The notes beneath the pieces are model-generated. The model did no database searches. It saw only the letters and a list, made by a program, of their open reading frames with translations, and was not told the DNA's origin. A stretch of 64,000 nt of DNA from Poriferisodalis sp022821985 (GTDB lineage: Bacteria > Actinomycetota > Acidimicrobiia > Acidimicrobiales > Poriferisodalaceae), in NCBI RefSeq assembly GCF_965219595.1, contig NZ_OZ244781.1, forward strand, positions 3,410,001 to 3,474,000. Reading direction: 5' to 3'. The position numbers and the translations under genes were made by a program. Positions 42,733 through 52,037 of this stretch are shown here, one piece after another. The stretch's first letter is position 1. The number at the start of each line of letters is the position of its first letter.

Positions 42733-43449
42733 ATGAGCGAGTACAAGCGCGGCACCCGGGTAGTAGTCAACGAGGACCTCCCCGGCGTCCCCGAAGGCAC
42801 GCCAGGCAAATGCGGCCGGGGCCTCGGCTTCGCCATCAAGCGCTACCGCGTGCGCTTCGACAACGACATCGAAGTCATCTCGGTGGCCCACAGCAAGCTG
42901 GTGCCCGAGGACGAGTGGCCGCAGTTTCTGGCCCGCAGAGCGCGAGAAGAGATCGAGGCCGCGCAGGAACGAGCGCGCATCGCCGAAGCCCGCGCTGCGG
43001 CTGCAGAGTCGCGCGGGCTGCCGGCAGCGAGCACCGACGAACCGGCGGCGGAACCCGCCGAGGCCGCGGCGGCAGATGCACCCGCGCCTGAGGCACCGGC
43101 CGCCGATGACGGCGGAGCGGATCCCCGACTTGCAGCGATACTCGCCCGTTCCAAGTCCGCACGCGAGGCAACCGGTGTCCCGGCCCCCGAGAGCAGTCCG
43201 GCCCCAGCGGCGGAGAGTTCGACAGACGCGGCAGAGAGCTCAGCTGCCGAGCCGACGCCGGCACCCGCGGCCGAGCCCGCTGCACCCCCACCGGCACCCG
43301 CAGCCGCGCCGGAGCGTTCAGCGCCGCCGTCTGGTCCCGAGCGCGTCGAGATACCGGAGTTCGTGCCGGGCCCCGAGGTCGATCCCGACTACGCCCCGGC
43401 GGCGAATCGGGTGAGCGAGCTCATCTCCGAGGCACGCAAAGACGGCTGA
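42733..43449 (+). CDS. Protein with small N-terminal domain and Ala/Pro/Glu-rich linker
   Basis: A 238-residue protein. Residues 1-60 (RGTRVVVNEDLPGVPEGTPG, YRVRFDNDIEVISVAHSKLV) look like a small SH3/KOW-like barrel. Residues 62-92 are a charged helix (FLARRAREEIEAAQERARIA). Residues 100-210 are low-complexity Ala/Pro/Glu/Ser, interrupted by ADPRLAAILARSKSAREATG. The end is VSELISEARKDG. No family named. Probably intracellular, scaffold-like. Confidence 0.7.
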   Translation: MSEYKRGTRVVVNEDLPGVPEGTPGKCGRGLGFAIKRYRVRFDNDIEVISVAHSKLVPEDEWPQFLARRAREEIEAAQERARIAEARAAAAESRGLPAASTDEPAAEPAEAAAADAPAPEAPAADDGGADPRLAAILARSKSAREATGVPAPESSPAPAAESSTDAAESSAAEPTPAPAAEPAAPPPAPAAAPERSAPPSGPERVEIPEFVPGPEVDPDYAPAANRVSELISEARKDG

Positions 43450-43470
43450 CCGCCCGCCTCGTGCAGCCGT

Positions 43471-45771
43471 CTACGCAGCTGGCGGCGGGAAGGGCTCAGG
43501 ATCGGCGAAGCGTCGCACCACGTTGGCCGTGATGCGTGCGACGTCGTTGTCGTAGCCGTCGCGGGCCAGCGCACCGAACCACGAGATCGAACCCACCGAG
43601 AACACCGCCCCGCCGTTGGGTGTTTCGTAGAACACCATGTCGGCGCGCACCATGGGATCGGGCGTCGGGAAGTCCACCGAGCCTTCGAACTCTTCCTTGG
43701 TGCGCAGCATGCCGGGTCCGAACGTGGTGGCCGAGGCCAGCATCACGGCGTGTTCGGGCGATCCCAGTCGCACGTCGTAGCGATCCAGCTCCTGGCCGGC
43801 GGCACCGCCGCCGAGCCCCGACGTGCCGATGCGCTCGCCGGGCACACCTTCGAGGATCCACGCTGCCCTCGAGCCGTCCACCGCGGGATCGCGGACGAAG
43901 TAGGTGGCCTTGTCGAATCCCTGCGCGGCGAAGCCGATGCCGCAGATCTCGTTGGGCGCCCGCCCCTGGCGCCGCCACATCCCGCCGTACTCGCCCCCCC
44001 AGGCGTGATAGCTCTCCCCCGGCCCGGTCTGCCAGTTGCGCACGCCGTCCTCGGCCCGACGCAGCTCCATGGCACCTGGCCAGTCATCGCTGAAGGCCAC
44101 CCTCCAGTAGAAGCCGTTGCCGCCCAGGTACATGAGCCGCCCGCCGTTGCGCTGCCAGTCGGCCAGTGCGTCCAGCATGGCGGTCGACCAGTACTCGGGG
44201 TGGCTGCCGGTCACCAGCACGCGGTACGGCGCGATGGCGTCGACACCCTCGACATGCAGGTCCTCGTCGGTGACGATGTCGTGGCCGATTTCGAGATGCG
44301 CCAGGAAAGCGTTGATATCGGTGTCGGGCGTGAAGTTCCAGCCGTCGGCGCCGGGGCGCAGATTCAGCACGGGCCGGCGGCGCGAGCTGAACATGACGCC
44401 GCTGCGGTCCGGGTGCTTCTCGTAGTGGCTGAGGCCGATCTCAGGGTGGTCCCGGATGTACGCATGCTCGGGACGCAGGCGAGCCTTGGTCGGGATGAAA
44501 TCGGCGCCTTCGAACAGCATCCGGTGATTGGCGTAGGCCATATAGGTGGCGGTCGGCATCAGCAATGCGACATCGGCCGTGCGTGCGCCGCGCGCCGGAC
44601 GCACGAAGAACGGCACGCGGTCCTCGCCCGCATCGCCACGCACCCGGAAGGCGTAGATCCCGCTCGGCAGGTCCTCCGGCAACGTCGCCTCAACCGTGGT
44701 CTCCCACCCGGCGTCGTACAGATCGTCGTGATGGAAATGGACGGCGTCGAAGTGTTCCCGATTGTCGATCCAACGATGATCTGAGCCGTCCCATGCCGGG
44801 CCGCTGACCGCACGTGTCGGCAGCTGGTGCAGCACCATCGGCCCGCATGCAGGATCGTCGGCTGGCACTGTCCGTCCGGCCATGTCGACGGAGAGATCCC
44901 ACGACACGGTGGCGCTGTCGACCCGGAACGTGGGGCGCGCCAGCCGTCCGTCGAAGCGTTCGCCTGCAGGCCCCGCTGCGAGGCACAGCTCGGTCGGAGC
45001 GAGATCGCCCGCGTTGACCGGCGTCGTGCCGCTTGCCGCGCCGCCGGTGCCGTGCCGGAACACGTCGTCGTGTGGCACGCCGGCCAGCTCTGCCTCCAGT
45101 TTCGAGACCGTCAGGTCGCTCAGCCGGCTTTCCTCCACCGCATCGCGCCCCGGAGAATCGGAGACCGCGGTAGTCACCGCTGCGCTCAGGGTTCCCGAGT
45201 CGAGATCCAGTTCGGCATCGAGCAGGTACCACCGATTGCGGGTGAGCGGCAGATCGTCCACCACAACCCGGACTTCGTCGCCGAGCGCCGACGTCGAGGC
45301 GACGGCGCGACCTGCGGTGAGATCCAGGCGCAGCGCCTCGATCGCCGCTGAGTCCGCTGGTGCGCCTGCGGTGTGCGCGCACAGGGTCGCTATGCGCGCC
45401 GGCCGATCTGGCAGCGTTGGCATCACCCACACTCGGAGACCGAGACGGCGCGCACTCGGTACGTCATCCAACGCTGCAACGCCGTACGAGCCCGGTGTGA
45501 GCGGCTGCTCGTCGAGGGCCACCGACCAGCTCCCGGCCGCGGGAGCAGGGCGCTCGTCGAAGCCAGGTCCATAGCGGGTCGGGTCGCCGCAGACAATCTG
45601 CGTGATGTCGACGTCGGCCGGTCCGGGCTGGTGCGATGAGGCCATCAGCCGGATCGACTCGCCCGCACGCAGTGTCCACGGTTCGCAGTACCCGGTGATC
45701 TGCTTAGGGGGATCGGGATCAGTATCGGCAGGGCCGGGCGCGTTCGCGCGAGCCGCGGGTGATTCAGTCAT
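43471..45771 (-). CDS. N,N-dimethylformamidase large-subunit-like protein
   Basis: A 766-residue protein resembling the large subunit of N,N-dimethylformamidase (DmfA2), which hydrolyses DMF to dimethylamine and formate. It has a jelly-roll N-terminal region (about residues 35-300), then TATYMAYANHRMLFEG, EHAYIRDHPEIGLSHYE, the segment VLVTGSHPEYWSTAM and MVFYETPNGGAVFSVGSISW near the C-terminus. The small DMFase subunit is not adjacent. In actinobacteria such proteins may act on other amides. Convergent with the gene at 42733 and 38 bp downstream of the rhodanese gene. Confidence 0.82.
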   Translation of the reverse strand: MTESPAARANAPGPADTDPDPPKQITGYCEPWTLRAGESIRLMASSHQPGPADVDITQIVCGDPTRYGPGFDERPAPAAGSWSVALDEQPLTPGSYGVAALDDVPSARRLGLRVWVMPTLPDRPARIATLCAHTAGAPADSAAIEALRLDLTAGRAVASTSALGDEVRVVVDDLPLTRNRWYLLDAELDLDSGTLSAAVTTAVSDSPGRDAVEESRLSDLTVSKLEAELAGVPHDDVFRHGTGGAASGTTPVNAGDLAPTELCLAAGPAGERFDGRLARPTFRVDSATVSWDLSVDMAGRTVPADDPACGPMVLHQLPTRAVSGPAWDGSDHRWIDNREHFDAVHFHHDDLYDAGWETTVEATLPEDLPSGIYAFRVRGDAGEDRVPFFVRPARGARTADVALLMPTATYMAYANHRMLFEGADFIPTKARLRPEHAYIRDHPEIGLSHYEKHPDRSGVMFSSRRRPVLNLRPGADGWNFTPDTDINAFLAHLEIGHDIVTDEDLHVEGVDAIAPYRVLVTGSHPEYWSTAMLDALADWQRNGGRLMYLGGNGFYWRVAFSDDWPGAMELRRAEDGVRNWQTGPGESYHAWGGEYGGMWRRQGRAPNEICGIGFAAQGFDKATYFVRDPAVDGSRAAWILEGVPGERIGTSGLGGGAAGQELDRYDVRLGSPEHAVMLASATTFGPGMLRTKEEFEGSVDFPTPDPMVRADMVFYETPNGGAVFSVGSISWFGALARDGYDNDVARITANVVRRFADPEPFPPPAA

Positions 45772-45809
45772 GAGATTGCTTGTTCAGCAGGCTCGGCTGC
45801 TTGCGGAGC

Positions 45810-46217
45810 TCAGCGCTGTGACCTGAACGTGTCGTAGTCGGTCACGGGCATGCCGTCGGCCCGCCAGCCGCCGAAGCCGGTCTCGACATGGCTGACCTTG
45901 CCTACGCCCATGTCCTGCATGGTGTCCGCAGACAGGGCTGAACGGGCGCCACCGGCGCAGCACAGGATGAATTCCCGGTCCTCCAGGAACTCCTGCTTGG
46001 TGTAGGGCGAGTCGGGCGAGACCCAGAACTCGAGCATGCCCCGGGGGGTGTGCATCGAACCGGGGATGGCCCCGTCTCGCTGGAGCTCACGCACGTCTCG
46101 TATGTCCACGATCAACGCGCCCTCTTCGGTGACACGACGGTGGGCCTCCGCCGGCGAGATGTTGTCGATACGGGTCTTGGCCTCGGCGACCATCTCGTTG
46201 ACTGACTTGACGCCCAT
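45810..46217 (-). CDS. Rhodanese-domain protein
   Basis: A 135-residue single rhodanese domain. It has ALIVDIRDVRELQRDGAIPGSMHTPRG and the active-site loop FILCCAGGARSALS, with the catalytic cysteine. It ends with HVETGFGGWRADGMPV. Start is the ATG at 46217 with an AGGAGG site. It transfers sulfane sulfur or acts as a cysteine-thiolate phosphatase-like domain. Upstream of the DMFase-like gene on the same strand. Confidence 0.92.
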   Translation of the reverse strand: MGVKSVNEMVAEAKTRIDNISPAEAHRRVTEEGALIVDIRDVRELQRDGAIPGSMHTPRGMLEFWVSPDSPYTKQEFLEDREFILCCAGGARSALSADTMQDMGVGKVSHVETGFGGWRADGMPVTDYDTFRSQR

Positions 46218-46381
46218 CGGTTCCTCCTGGTGGCGCTGGATTCCCTGCCCGGTCGACCGTCGCACCGCCCGGAGCGGGTCGACCGGTCTCCGTGCCCGCA
46301 GTCTCACCGACGCGAGCGCCGGAGTCCACTCGATGCCCGGTTCAGCCCCTAGCGACTGCGAACGCTGGCACACTTGCGGCG

Positions 46382-48772
46382 GTGACAGCGCCGCTCCGGA
46401 CGCCGCCAGGCCGCTTCTGTCTAGGCATCGACACCGGCGGCACGTTCACCGACGCCGTCGTGTACGACCACGACACCGACCGGGTCATGGCCGCGGCCAA
46501 GACGCCGACGCGGCACGAAGACCTCTACGGCTGCGTGATCGAGGCGATGACGAGCGTGCTGGCAGGCGGCCGGGGCGCTTCGGCCGACGCCGTCAGGGCG
46601 GCCGACATCGGGCTTGTGGCGGTTTCTACGACGCTGGCCACCAACGCGCTGGTCGAGGGCGCCGGGAGACCCGCCGCGCTCGTGGCCATCGGCTTCGAAG
46701 CTGAGACACTGGCTCGTGTCGGGCTGCGCACCGGCACTGGTGCGACGCCGGGCGTGCAAGACAGCACTTCCCCCGCCGATGGCGGGCTCGATCGACTGAC
46801 CGGCAGCCTCGTGTCGGCGCCGGTCGTGATCGTTGGCGGTGGCCACGGCGCTCACGGTGACGAACGCGACCCGCTCGATCTCGACGAGCTCGCTCGTGAG
46901 CTCGACCGCATCGATACGTCGGTCGAGGCATATGCCGTCGCGGCACAGTTCAGCGTCCGCAATGCCGCCCACGAGCTTCAGGCTCGAGAAGCGATTCGCG
47001 AACGCACCGGAAAGCCGGTGACCTGCAGCCACGAACTGTCCCCACGGCTCGGCGGTCCTCGCCGGGCGGTGACGACGCTGCTCAACGCACAGCTCATCTC
47101 GATTACGGCCCGCTTCACCGGGGCGATCCGAGCAGCAATGGAATCGCTCCAGCTCGACGCCCGCCTCATGGTGGTCCGGGGAGACGGCTCCCTCGTCTCG
47201 GCCGATTTCGTGACTCAGCGACCGATCGAAACCGTGCTGTCGGGGCCAGCGGCCAGCGTCATCGGTGCGCGTCACCTCGCGAGATCCTCAATGGCTGGGC
47301 AGGAAACGCTCGACGCTGGCAGTTTGGTGGTCGACATCGGCGGCACCACCACCGACATTGCGGCGATTCGCAGCGGCGCCGCCGTTGCAGCCGACGGCAG
47401 CGACGGTGCCGACACGGCCACGGTGGGCGGTCACGCCACGATGGTCACTGCACTGCCGACCGTGACAGTGGGCCTCGGCGGTGACAGCGAGATCCGGATC
47501 CCGGCTGATGGGAGCCGCGGCGAACTCGCTGTCGGACCGCGCCGGGTGGTGCCCCTGTGCGTCGCCGCCCAGCGACATCCCGATGTGGTGCTGCCGATGC
47601 TGCAACGGCAGCTAGAGGCCGAGCGTCCGCTTGCCGAGTTCGGGCAGGTGCTGCTGCGCGCAGCAACCGGGGCATCAGCCGAGGAAGCAAACAGTCGCAC
47701 AGGCCAGAACAGCCTCGACAGCGAGATCATGCGACTCGTCGACGGCGCCGACGGTGCACTTCCGCTGGAGAACCTCAAGCGGTCGGCTCGGTGGCGCGGC
47801 GCCCTTGAGCGACTCGAACGCAGCGGCCGCGTGCGGCGCGCCGCACTGACACCGACCGACGCCTGCGTTGTGCTCGGCTTGATCGATGCTGGGGCCGGGG
47901 CCCGAGCGGCCCGTGAGCCCGACTCCCTTGGGCATGGGGAACAAGAGCAGAGCGCACCGTGGGATGCGGCAGCCGCCCAGACCGGTGCCGAGCTGTTCAG
48001 CCGACAGCGCGATCGCTATGGCGTTGACGTTGGCACTGGCGCGGTCGATCTCTGTCGACGGGTCATGCACGTCGCGCTGCGCAGCGCCACCGAAGCACTG
48101 CTCAGCGTCGCGCTCGGTGCAGACGGGATAGCCCCTGCCGAAACCAGGCGGCAGCTTGCACAGACCGCCCTCGACCGCCGGCGTCGGGAGCTGGAGAGAA
48201 CTGGCGCTGATCTGCCCGGCGACGCCGCTGACGAGCGTCGGGCCGACCCGCTGTGGGGTTTGCTCGAATCCAGCGAATCAGCGAGCGTCCCGGTCACCGC
48301 GGATGCATCCCCGACTCGGCCGGATCGCGTTCCGCTTGCGCGAGTCGACGCCGGTGTCGGGGTTCCCATCGTTGCCATCGGCGCCCCGGCCGCCACCTAC
48401 GCGCCGCTCGTCGCCGCACTGCTCGGCGCTGTGCCCATCGTTCCGGACCATGCCGAGGTGGCGAACGCTGTCGGCGCAGCGGTCGCCCGGGTGAGGATCA
48501 CCAAACAGATCACGGTGACCGCACCGCGGCGCGGCAGCTACCGGGCCCACTGGGGCGACGACCCGCCGATCTGGCACAGTCTCGACGACGCCCGCGAGTG
48601 GGCGACGGCCCAAGCATCTGCGGCCGCCCAGGCGGAGGCTGCCGCTGCGGGCGCCAGCGACGCTGCCGTCACCGTCGACTGGGAGACACGCACCGCTCCG
48701 AGCAACGGCCGCGAACTCTTCGTGGAAGCGACGCTGCGCGTGACCGCTACCGGCCAACCCCTGCAGCAGTAA
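46382..48772 (+). CDS. Hydantoinase/oxoprolinase (HyuA-like) protein
   Basis: A 796-residue HyuA-type protein. It opens with the ATPase-like motif CLGIDTGGTFTDAVVYD (about residue 15). STTLATNALVEG, the second phosphate segment LVVDIGGTTTDIA, and PIETVLSGPAASVIGAR also match the family. The C-terminal 300 residues are alanine-rich and diverged from standard HyuA. No HyuB partner is adjacent; the next gene is a convergent amidase. ATP-dependent opening of a cyclic amide is the family expectation. Start is the GTG at 46382. Confidence 0.88.
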   Translation: MTAPLRTPPGRFCLGIDTGGTFTDAVVYDHDTDRVMAAAKTPTRHEDLYGCVIEAMTSVLAGGRGASADAVRAADIGLVAVSTTLATNALVEGAGRPAALVAIGFEAETLARVGLRTGTGATPGVQDSTSPADGGLDRLTGSLVSAPVVIVGGGHGAHGDERDPLDLDELARELDRIDTSVEAYAVAAQFSVRNAAHELQAREAIRERTGKPVTCSHELSPRLGGPRRAVTTLLNAQLISITARFTGAIRAAMESLQLDARLMVVRGDGSLVSADFVTQRPIETVLSGPAASVIGARHLARSSMAGQETLDAGSLVVDIGGTTTDIAAIRSGAAVAADGSDGADTATVGGHATMVTALPTVTVGLGGDSEIRIPADGSRGELAVGPRRVVPLCVAAQRHPDVVLPMLQRQLEAERPLAEFGQVLLRAATGASAEEANSRTGQNSLDSEIMRLVDGADGALPLENLKRSARWRGALERLERSGRVRRAALTPTDACVVLGLIDAGAGARAAREPDSLGHGEQEQSAPWDAAAAQTGAELFSRQRDRYGVDVGTGAVDLCRRVMHVALRSATEALLSVALGADGIAPAETRRQLAQTALDRRRRELERTGADLPGDAADERRADPLWGLLESSESASVPVTADASPTRPDRVPLARVDAGVGVPIVAIGAPAATYAPLVAALLGAVPIVPDHAEVANAVGAAVARVRITKQITVTAPRRGSYRAHWGDDPPIWHSLDDAREWATAQASAAAQAEAAAAGASDAAVTVDWETRTAPSNGRELFVEATLRVTATGQPLQQ

Positions 48773-48793
48773 CCGGCCGCGCAACTGGGGCAC

Positions 48794-50317
48794 TCAAGCC
48801 TGGGGTGGGGCGGAAGCGTGAACCAGCCTGCCCTCGGTGCGGCAGGCGGTCTCGAGCGTGCTGAGCCGCTCTACATCGGGAATGGGGCGTGCCGTGACGG
48901 GGTCGTCAGCGAATGCTGCCTCCAGTGCTGCAGCAACCCCCAGCAACCGCCGGTCGCTGTAGCTCGGGCCGACGATCTGCAGGCCGAAGGGTGTGCCCTG
49001 GCCGTCCAATCCGCACGGCAGCGCCGTGGTGGGGTGGCCCACGACCGTGAGGGCAGCCGACAGCCCCAGCCACGCCATGTAGTTGCGCACGGGCTGACCG
49101 TCGATCTCGGCGGGATACAGCTGATGCCAATCGAAGGGCGGCACGCTCACCCCCGGGCAGATCAGCACGTCGATGGTGTCGAACAGCGCATCGGTGGCCC
49201 GGAACAGCTCCACCTGGCGCCGCCGGGCCTTGGCGATGTCGAGCACCGTGGTGCTCAGCGCTTCGTCGTAGGTGGCGCGGATGTTCGGGTTGAAGCCGCC
49301 GTCAGGTCCCGCAGCATCGGGATCGAACTTGTGGATGCTGCGGTGGTAGTTGGTGGCGAAGATGTCCGACCGGAGCTGCCAGTCGACGTCCAGCGCATCG
49401 CTCAGGTCGATGTCGGCCTCCTCGACTGAGCCCACGATCCCGACCAGCCGTTCGACGCGGTCAGCAAAGACAGTCCGCACGGATTCCGAAACCAGCAGCC
49501 CGCCGAGGTCGGCGCTCACGCCGACCCGCAGCGATGCCGCATCTTCCGCCGGCAGATCGGCGAAGGCAGCGGCATCAAGTGGGAAGGCCATGGGGTCGCG
49601 CCGGGCATCGCGATCGCGGCCCGCGATCACCGACAGCAGCATCGCCGCGTCGGCGACGGTGCGGGCCATCGGTCCCGACACGCTGTAGTTGGTGCGACCG
49701 ATGGTGCGCTCGTCGTGGGCCACGGTGCCGGGCGTGGACCGGTGGGCGACAACGCCGCAATACGAGGCCGGGATGCGCAGGCTGCCGCCATGGTCCGACC
49801 CCGTGGCAAGCGGTGCCATGCCGCACGACAGCGCAACCGCTGAGCCGCCGGAGCTGCCGCCGCAGGTCAGCGACGGGTTGAACGGGTTGCCGGTGGCGCC
49901 GAACAGCCGGTTGACCGTGTTGGCGCCGATGCTCAGCTCGGGTGTGTTCGTCTTGCCGATGATGACCGCCCCGGCCGCCCTGACACGCGCCACGATGCCG
50001 TCGTCGGCCTCGGGCACGTTGCTTGCGAACGGCACGGCGCCGTAGGTAGTGGTCAGCCCGGCCGTGGCCTGGATGTCCTTGATCGCCACCGGCAGGCCCG
50101 CCAGTGGGCCGAGAGGCTCGCCCCGGGCGCGGGCATCATCAATCGCCTGCGCCGTCGACTTCGCAGTGTCGTCGTCGCGAACGACGAGCGCGTTCAGGGC
50201 GCCATCAGTCGCATCGGCCCGCTGCAGGCACGACTCCAGCAGCTCCACGGATGACAGCTCGCCGGCCGCCATCAGCAGTCGTGCCTGCGTCGCGGTGAGA
50301 TCGCACGGCTCGGCCAT
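48794..50317 (-). CDS. Amidase (amidase signature family)
   Basis: A 507-residue amidase. The Ser-cisSer-Lys triad is visible: Lys in GLPVAIKDIQ (about 78), the cis-Ser in CGGSSGGSAVALS (about 156) and the nucleophile Ser in GSDHGGSLRIPAS (about 178). It hydrolyses an amide, perhaps an aryl or fatty amide or one produced by the neighbouring amide/hydantoin enzymes. Start is the ATG at 50317. Convergent with the HyuA-like gene. Confidence 0.94.
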   Translation of the reverse strand: MAEPCDLTATQARLLMAAGELSSVELLESCLQRADATDGALNALVVRDDDTAKSTAQAIDDARARGEPLGPLAGLPVAIKDIQATAGLTTTYGAVPFASNVPEADDGIVARVRAAGAVIIGKTNTPELSIGANTVNRLFGATGNPFNPSLTCGGSSGGSAVALSCGMAPLATGSDHGGSLRIPASYCGVVAHRSTPGTVAHDERTIGRTNYSVSGPMARTVADAAMLLSVIAGRDRDARRDPMAFPLDAAAFADLPAEDAASLRVGVSADLGGLLVSESVRTVFADRVERLVGIVGSVEEADIDLSDALDVDWQLRSDIFATNYHRSIHKFDPDAAGPDGGFNPNIRATYDEALSTTVLDIAKARRRQVELFRATDALFDTIDVLICPGVSVPPFDWHQLYPAEIDGQPVRNYMAWLGLSAALTVVGHPTTALPCGLDGQGTPFGLQIVGPSYSDRRLLGVAAALEAAFADDPVTARPIPDVERLSTLETACRTEGRLVHASAPPQA

Positions 50318-50383
50318 GCCCGGAGCGTGGCACATCGCCACACCTCAGGCTGCGCTGGACCGGTGTCAGTAGTCTCTCCGGCG

Positions 50384-52009
50384 ATGAGCAGCACCGATGG
50401 GCTGAACTCGAACGGCCGCAGGCCGGACGTGCGTGACGTCGTCGTCGTCGGCGCCGGGTTCGCCGGCATGTACTCGCTCCACAAGCTGCGCGAGCTCGGA
50501 TTCGACGTGGCCGTCGTTGAGCGAGCCGACGACATGGGCGGCACCTGGTACTGGAACCGCTACCCGGGCGCCCGGTGCGATGTCGAGTCGATGCAGTACT
50601 CCTACTCGTTCGATCCCGAACTCGAACAGGAATGGGAATGGTCAGAGCGCTACTCGGGCCAACCCGAGATCCTGCGCTACGCCAATCACGTCGCCGACAG
50701 GTACGACCTGCGGCGAGACATCCACTTCGAGACGACGGTCGAACGCGTCGACTGGGACGATGATGCCCACCACTGGCGCCTGCAGACCGATCGGGGCCTC
50801 TACCGGGCGCGCTTCGTGGTGATGGCCACCGGCTGCCTGTCCACCACGAACATGCCCTACTTCGAGGGCGCAGAGACCTTCGCCGGGCCGACGTACCACA
50901 CCGGCAATTGGCCGCACGAAGGCGTCGATTTCTCCGGCACATCGGTGGCCGTGATCGGCACGGGCTCGTCGGCGGTGCAAGCGATCCCGGTCATCGCTGC
51001 GGAGTGCCGGGAGCTGACGGTGTTCCAGCGCACGCCGAACTACTCGGTCCCGGCGCGCAACGAGCCGCTCGACCCTGACGAGCAGGCTCGCTGGAAGTCC
51101 AACTATCGCGACATGCGGGCCAAGATGCTCGAGCAGAACGCCGCGATGGTGCAGCGACTGCCCGACGGTGAAGAACTCGCAAAGGAAGCAGAGGCGGAGG
51201 AGTTCTACGAACGCATGCAGGAACGGTGGGACGTGGGCGGCTTCACCTTCTACCGGGCGTACGGCGATATCGCCTTGGACGCCGAATCGAACGATCGGGT
51301 GGCCCAATTCGTGCGCGACAAGATCGGCGAGGTCGTCGATGACCCTGAGGTGGCGGCGAAGCTCACCCCGCACAACACCATCGCCTGCAAGCGCCCGTGT
51401 CTCGACACCAACTACTACGAGACGTTCAACCAGCCGCACGTGCAGCTGGTGGACGTGTCGGAGAATCCCATCGAGCGCATCTCGCCAGCCGGGGTGGTGG
51501 TCGACGGCCGGGAGTACCCAGTCGATGCGATCGTGTACGCCACCGGCTTCGATGCGATGACCGGAACGCTGCTGCGCATGAACATCACCGGTCGCGGCGG
51601 CGTGCGGCTGGCCGATCACTGGGACGCCGGCCCGCGCACCTACCTCGGCTTGGGTGTAGCGGGCTTCCCGAACATGTTCACCGTGTCCGGGCCCGGCAGC
51701 CCGTCGGTGCTGACCAACATGATCCCGTCCATCGAGCAGCACCTCGACTGGATCTCGCGATGCTTGGTCGAACTTCGCGAGCGCGGCACCGCCACCATCG
51801 AGCCCGAGCCCGATGCGGAGGCCTACTGGGTCGACTACGTCAATGCCGTCGCCGACCTGACGCTGTATCCCACGTGCAACTCGTGGTACCTCGGGGCCAA
51901 CATCCCCGGCAAGACCCGGGTGTTCATGCCGCTGCCGGGTTTCCCGCCCTATGTCGAGGTGTGCGAGGACGTGGCGTCCGACAACTACCGCGGCTTCGCC
52001 CTGGCTTGA
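50384..52009 (+). CDS. Baeyer-Villiger-type flavin monooxygenase
   Basis: A 541-residue FAD/NADPH monooxygenase. The FAD loop is VVGAGFAGMYSLHKL (about 22), and GGTWYWNRYPGARCDV is the usual BVMO segment. The fingerprint F-x-G-x-x-x-H-x-x-x-W-P is present as FAGPTYHTGNWP (about 166), and the NADPH loop is VIGTGSSAVQAIP. It inserts oxygen next to a ketone to give an ester or lactone. It heads a same-strand run of acyl-CoA dehydrogenase, crotonase and thioesterase genes. Confidence 0.94.
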   Translation: MSSTDGLNSNGRRPDVRDVVVVGAGFAGMYSLHKLRELGFDVAVVERADDMGGTWYWNRYPGARCDVESMQYSYSFDPELEQEWEWSERYSGQPEILRYANHVADRYDLRRDIHFETTVERVDWDDDAHHWRLQTDRGLYRARFVVMATGCLSTTNMPYFEGAETFAGPTYHTGNWPHEGVDFSGTSVAVIGTGSSAVQAIPVIAAECRELTVFQRTPNYSVPARNEPLDPDEQARWKSNYRDMRAKMLEQNAAMVQRLPDGEELAKEAEAEEFYERMQERWDVGGFTFYRAYGDIALDAESNDRVAQFVRDKIGEVVDDPEVAAKLTPHNTIACKRPCLDTNYYETFNQPHVQLVDVSENPIERISPAGVVVDGREYPVDAIVYATGFDAMTGTLLRMNITGRGGVRLADHWDAGPRTYLGLGVAGFPNMFTVSGPGSPSVLTNMIPSIEQHLDWISRCLVELRERGTATIEPEPDAEAYWVDYVNAVADLTLYPTCNSWYLGANIPGKTRVFMPLPGFPPYVEVCEDVASDNYRGFALA

Positions 52010-52037
52010 TCACGCGACTTCCAGCGGAGGCCTGCTG

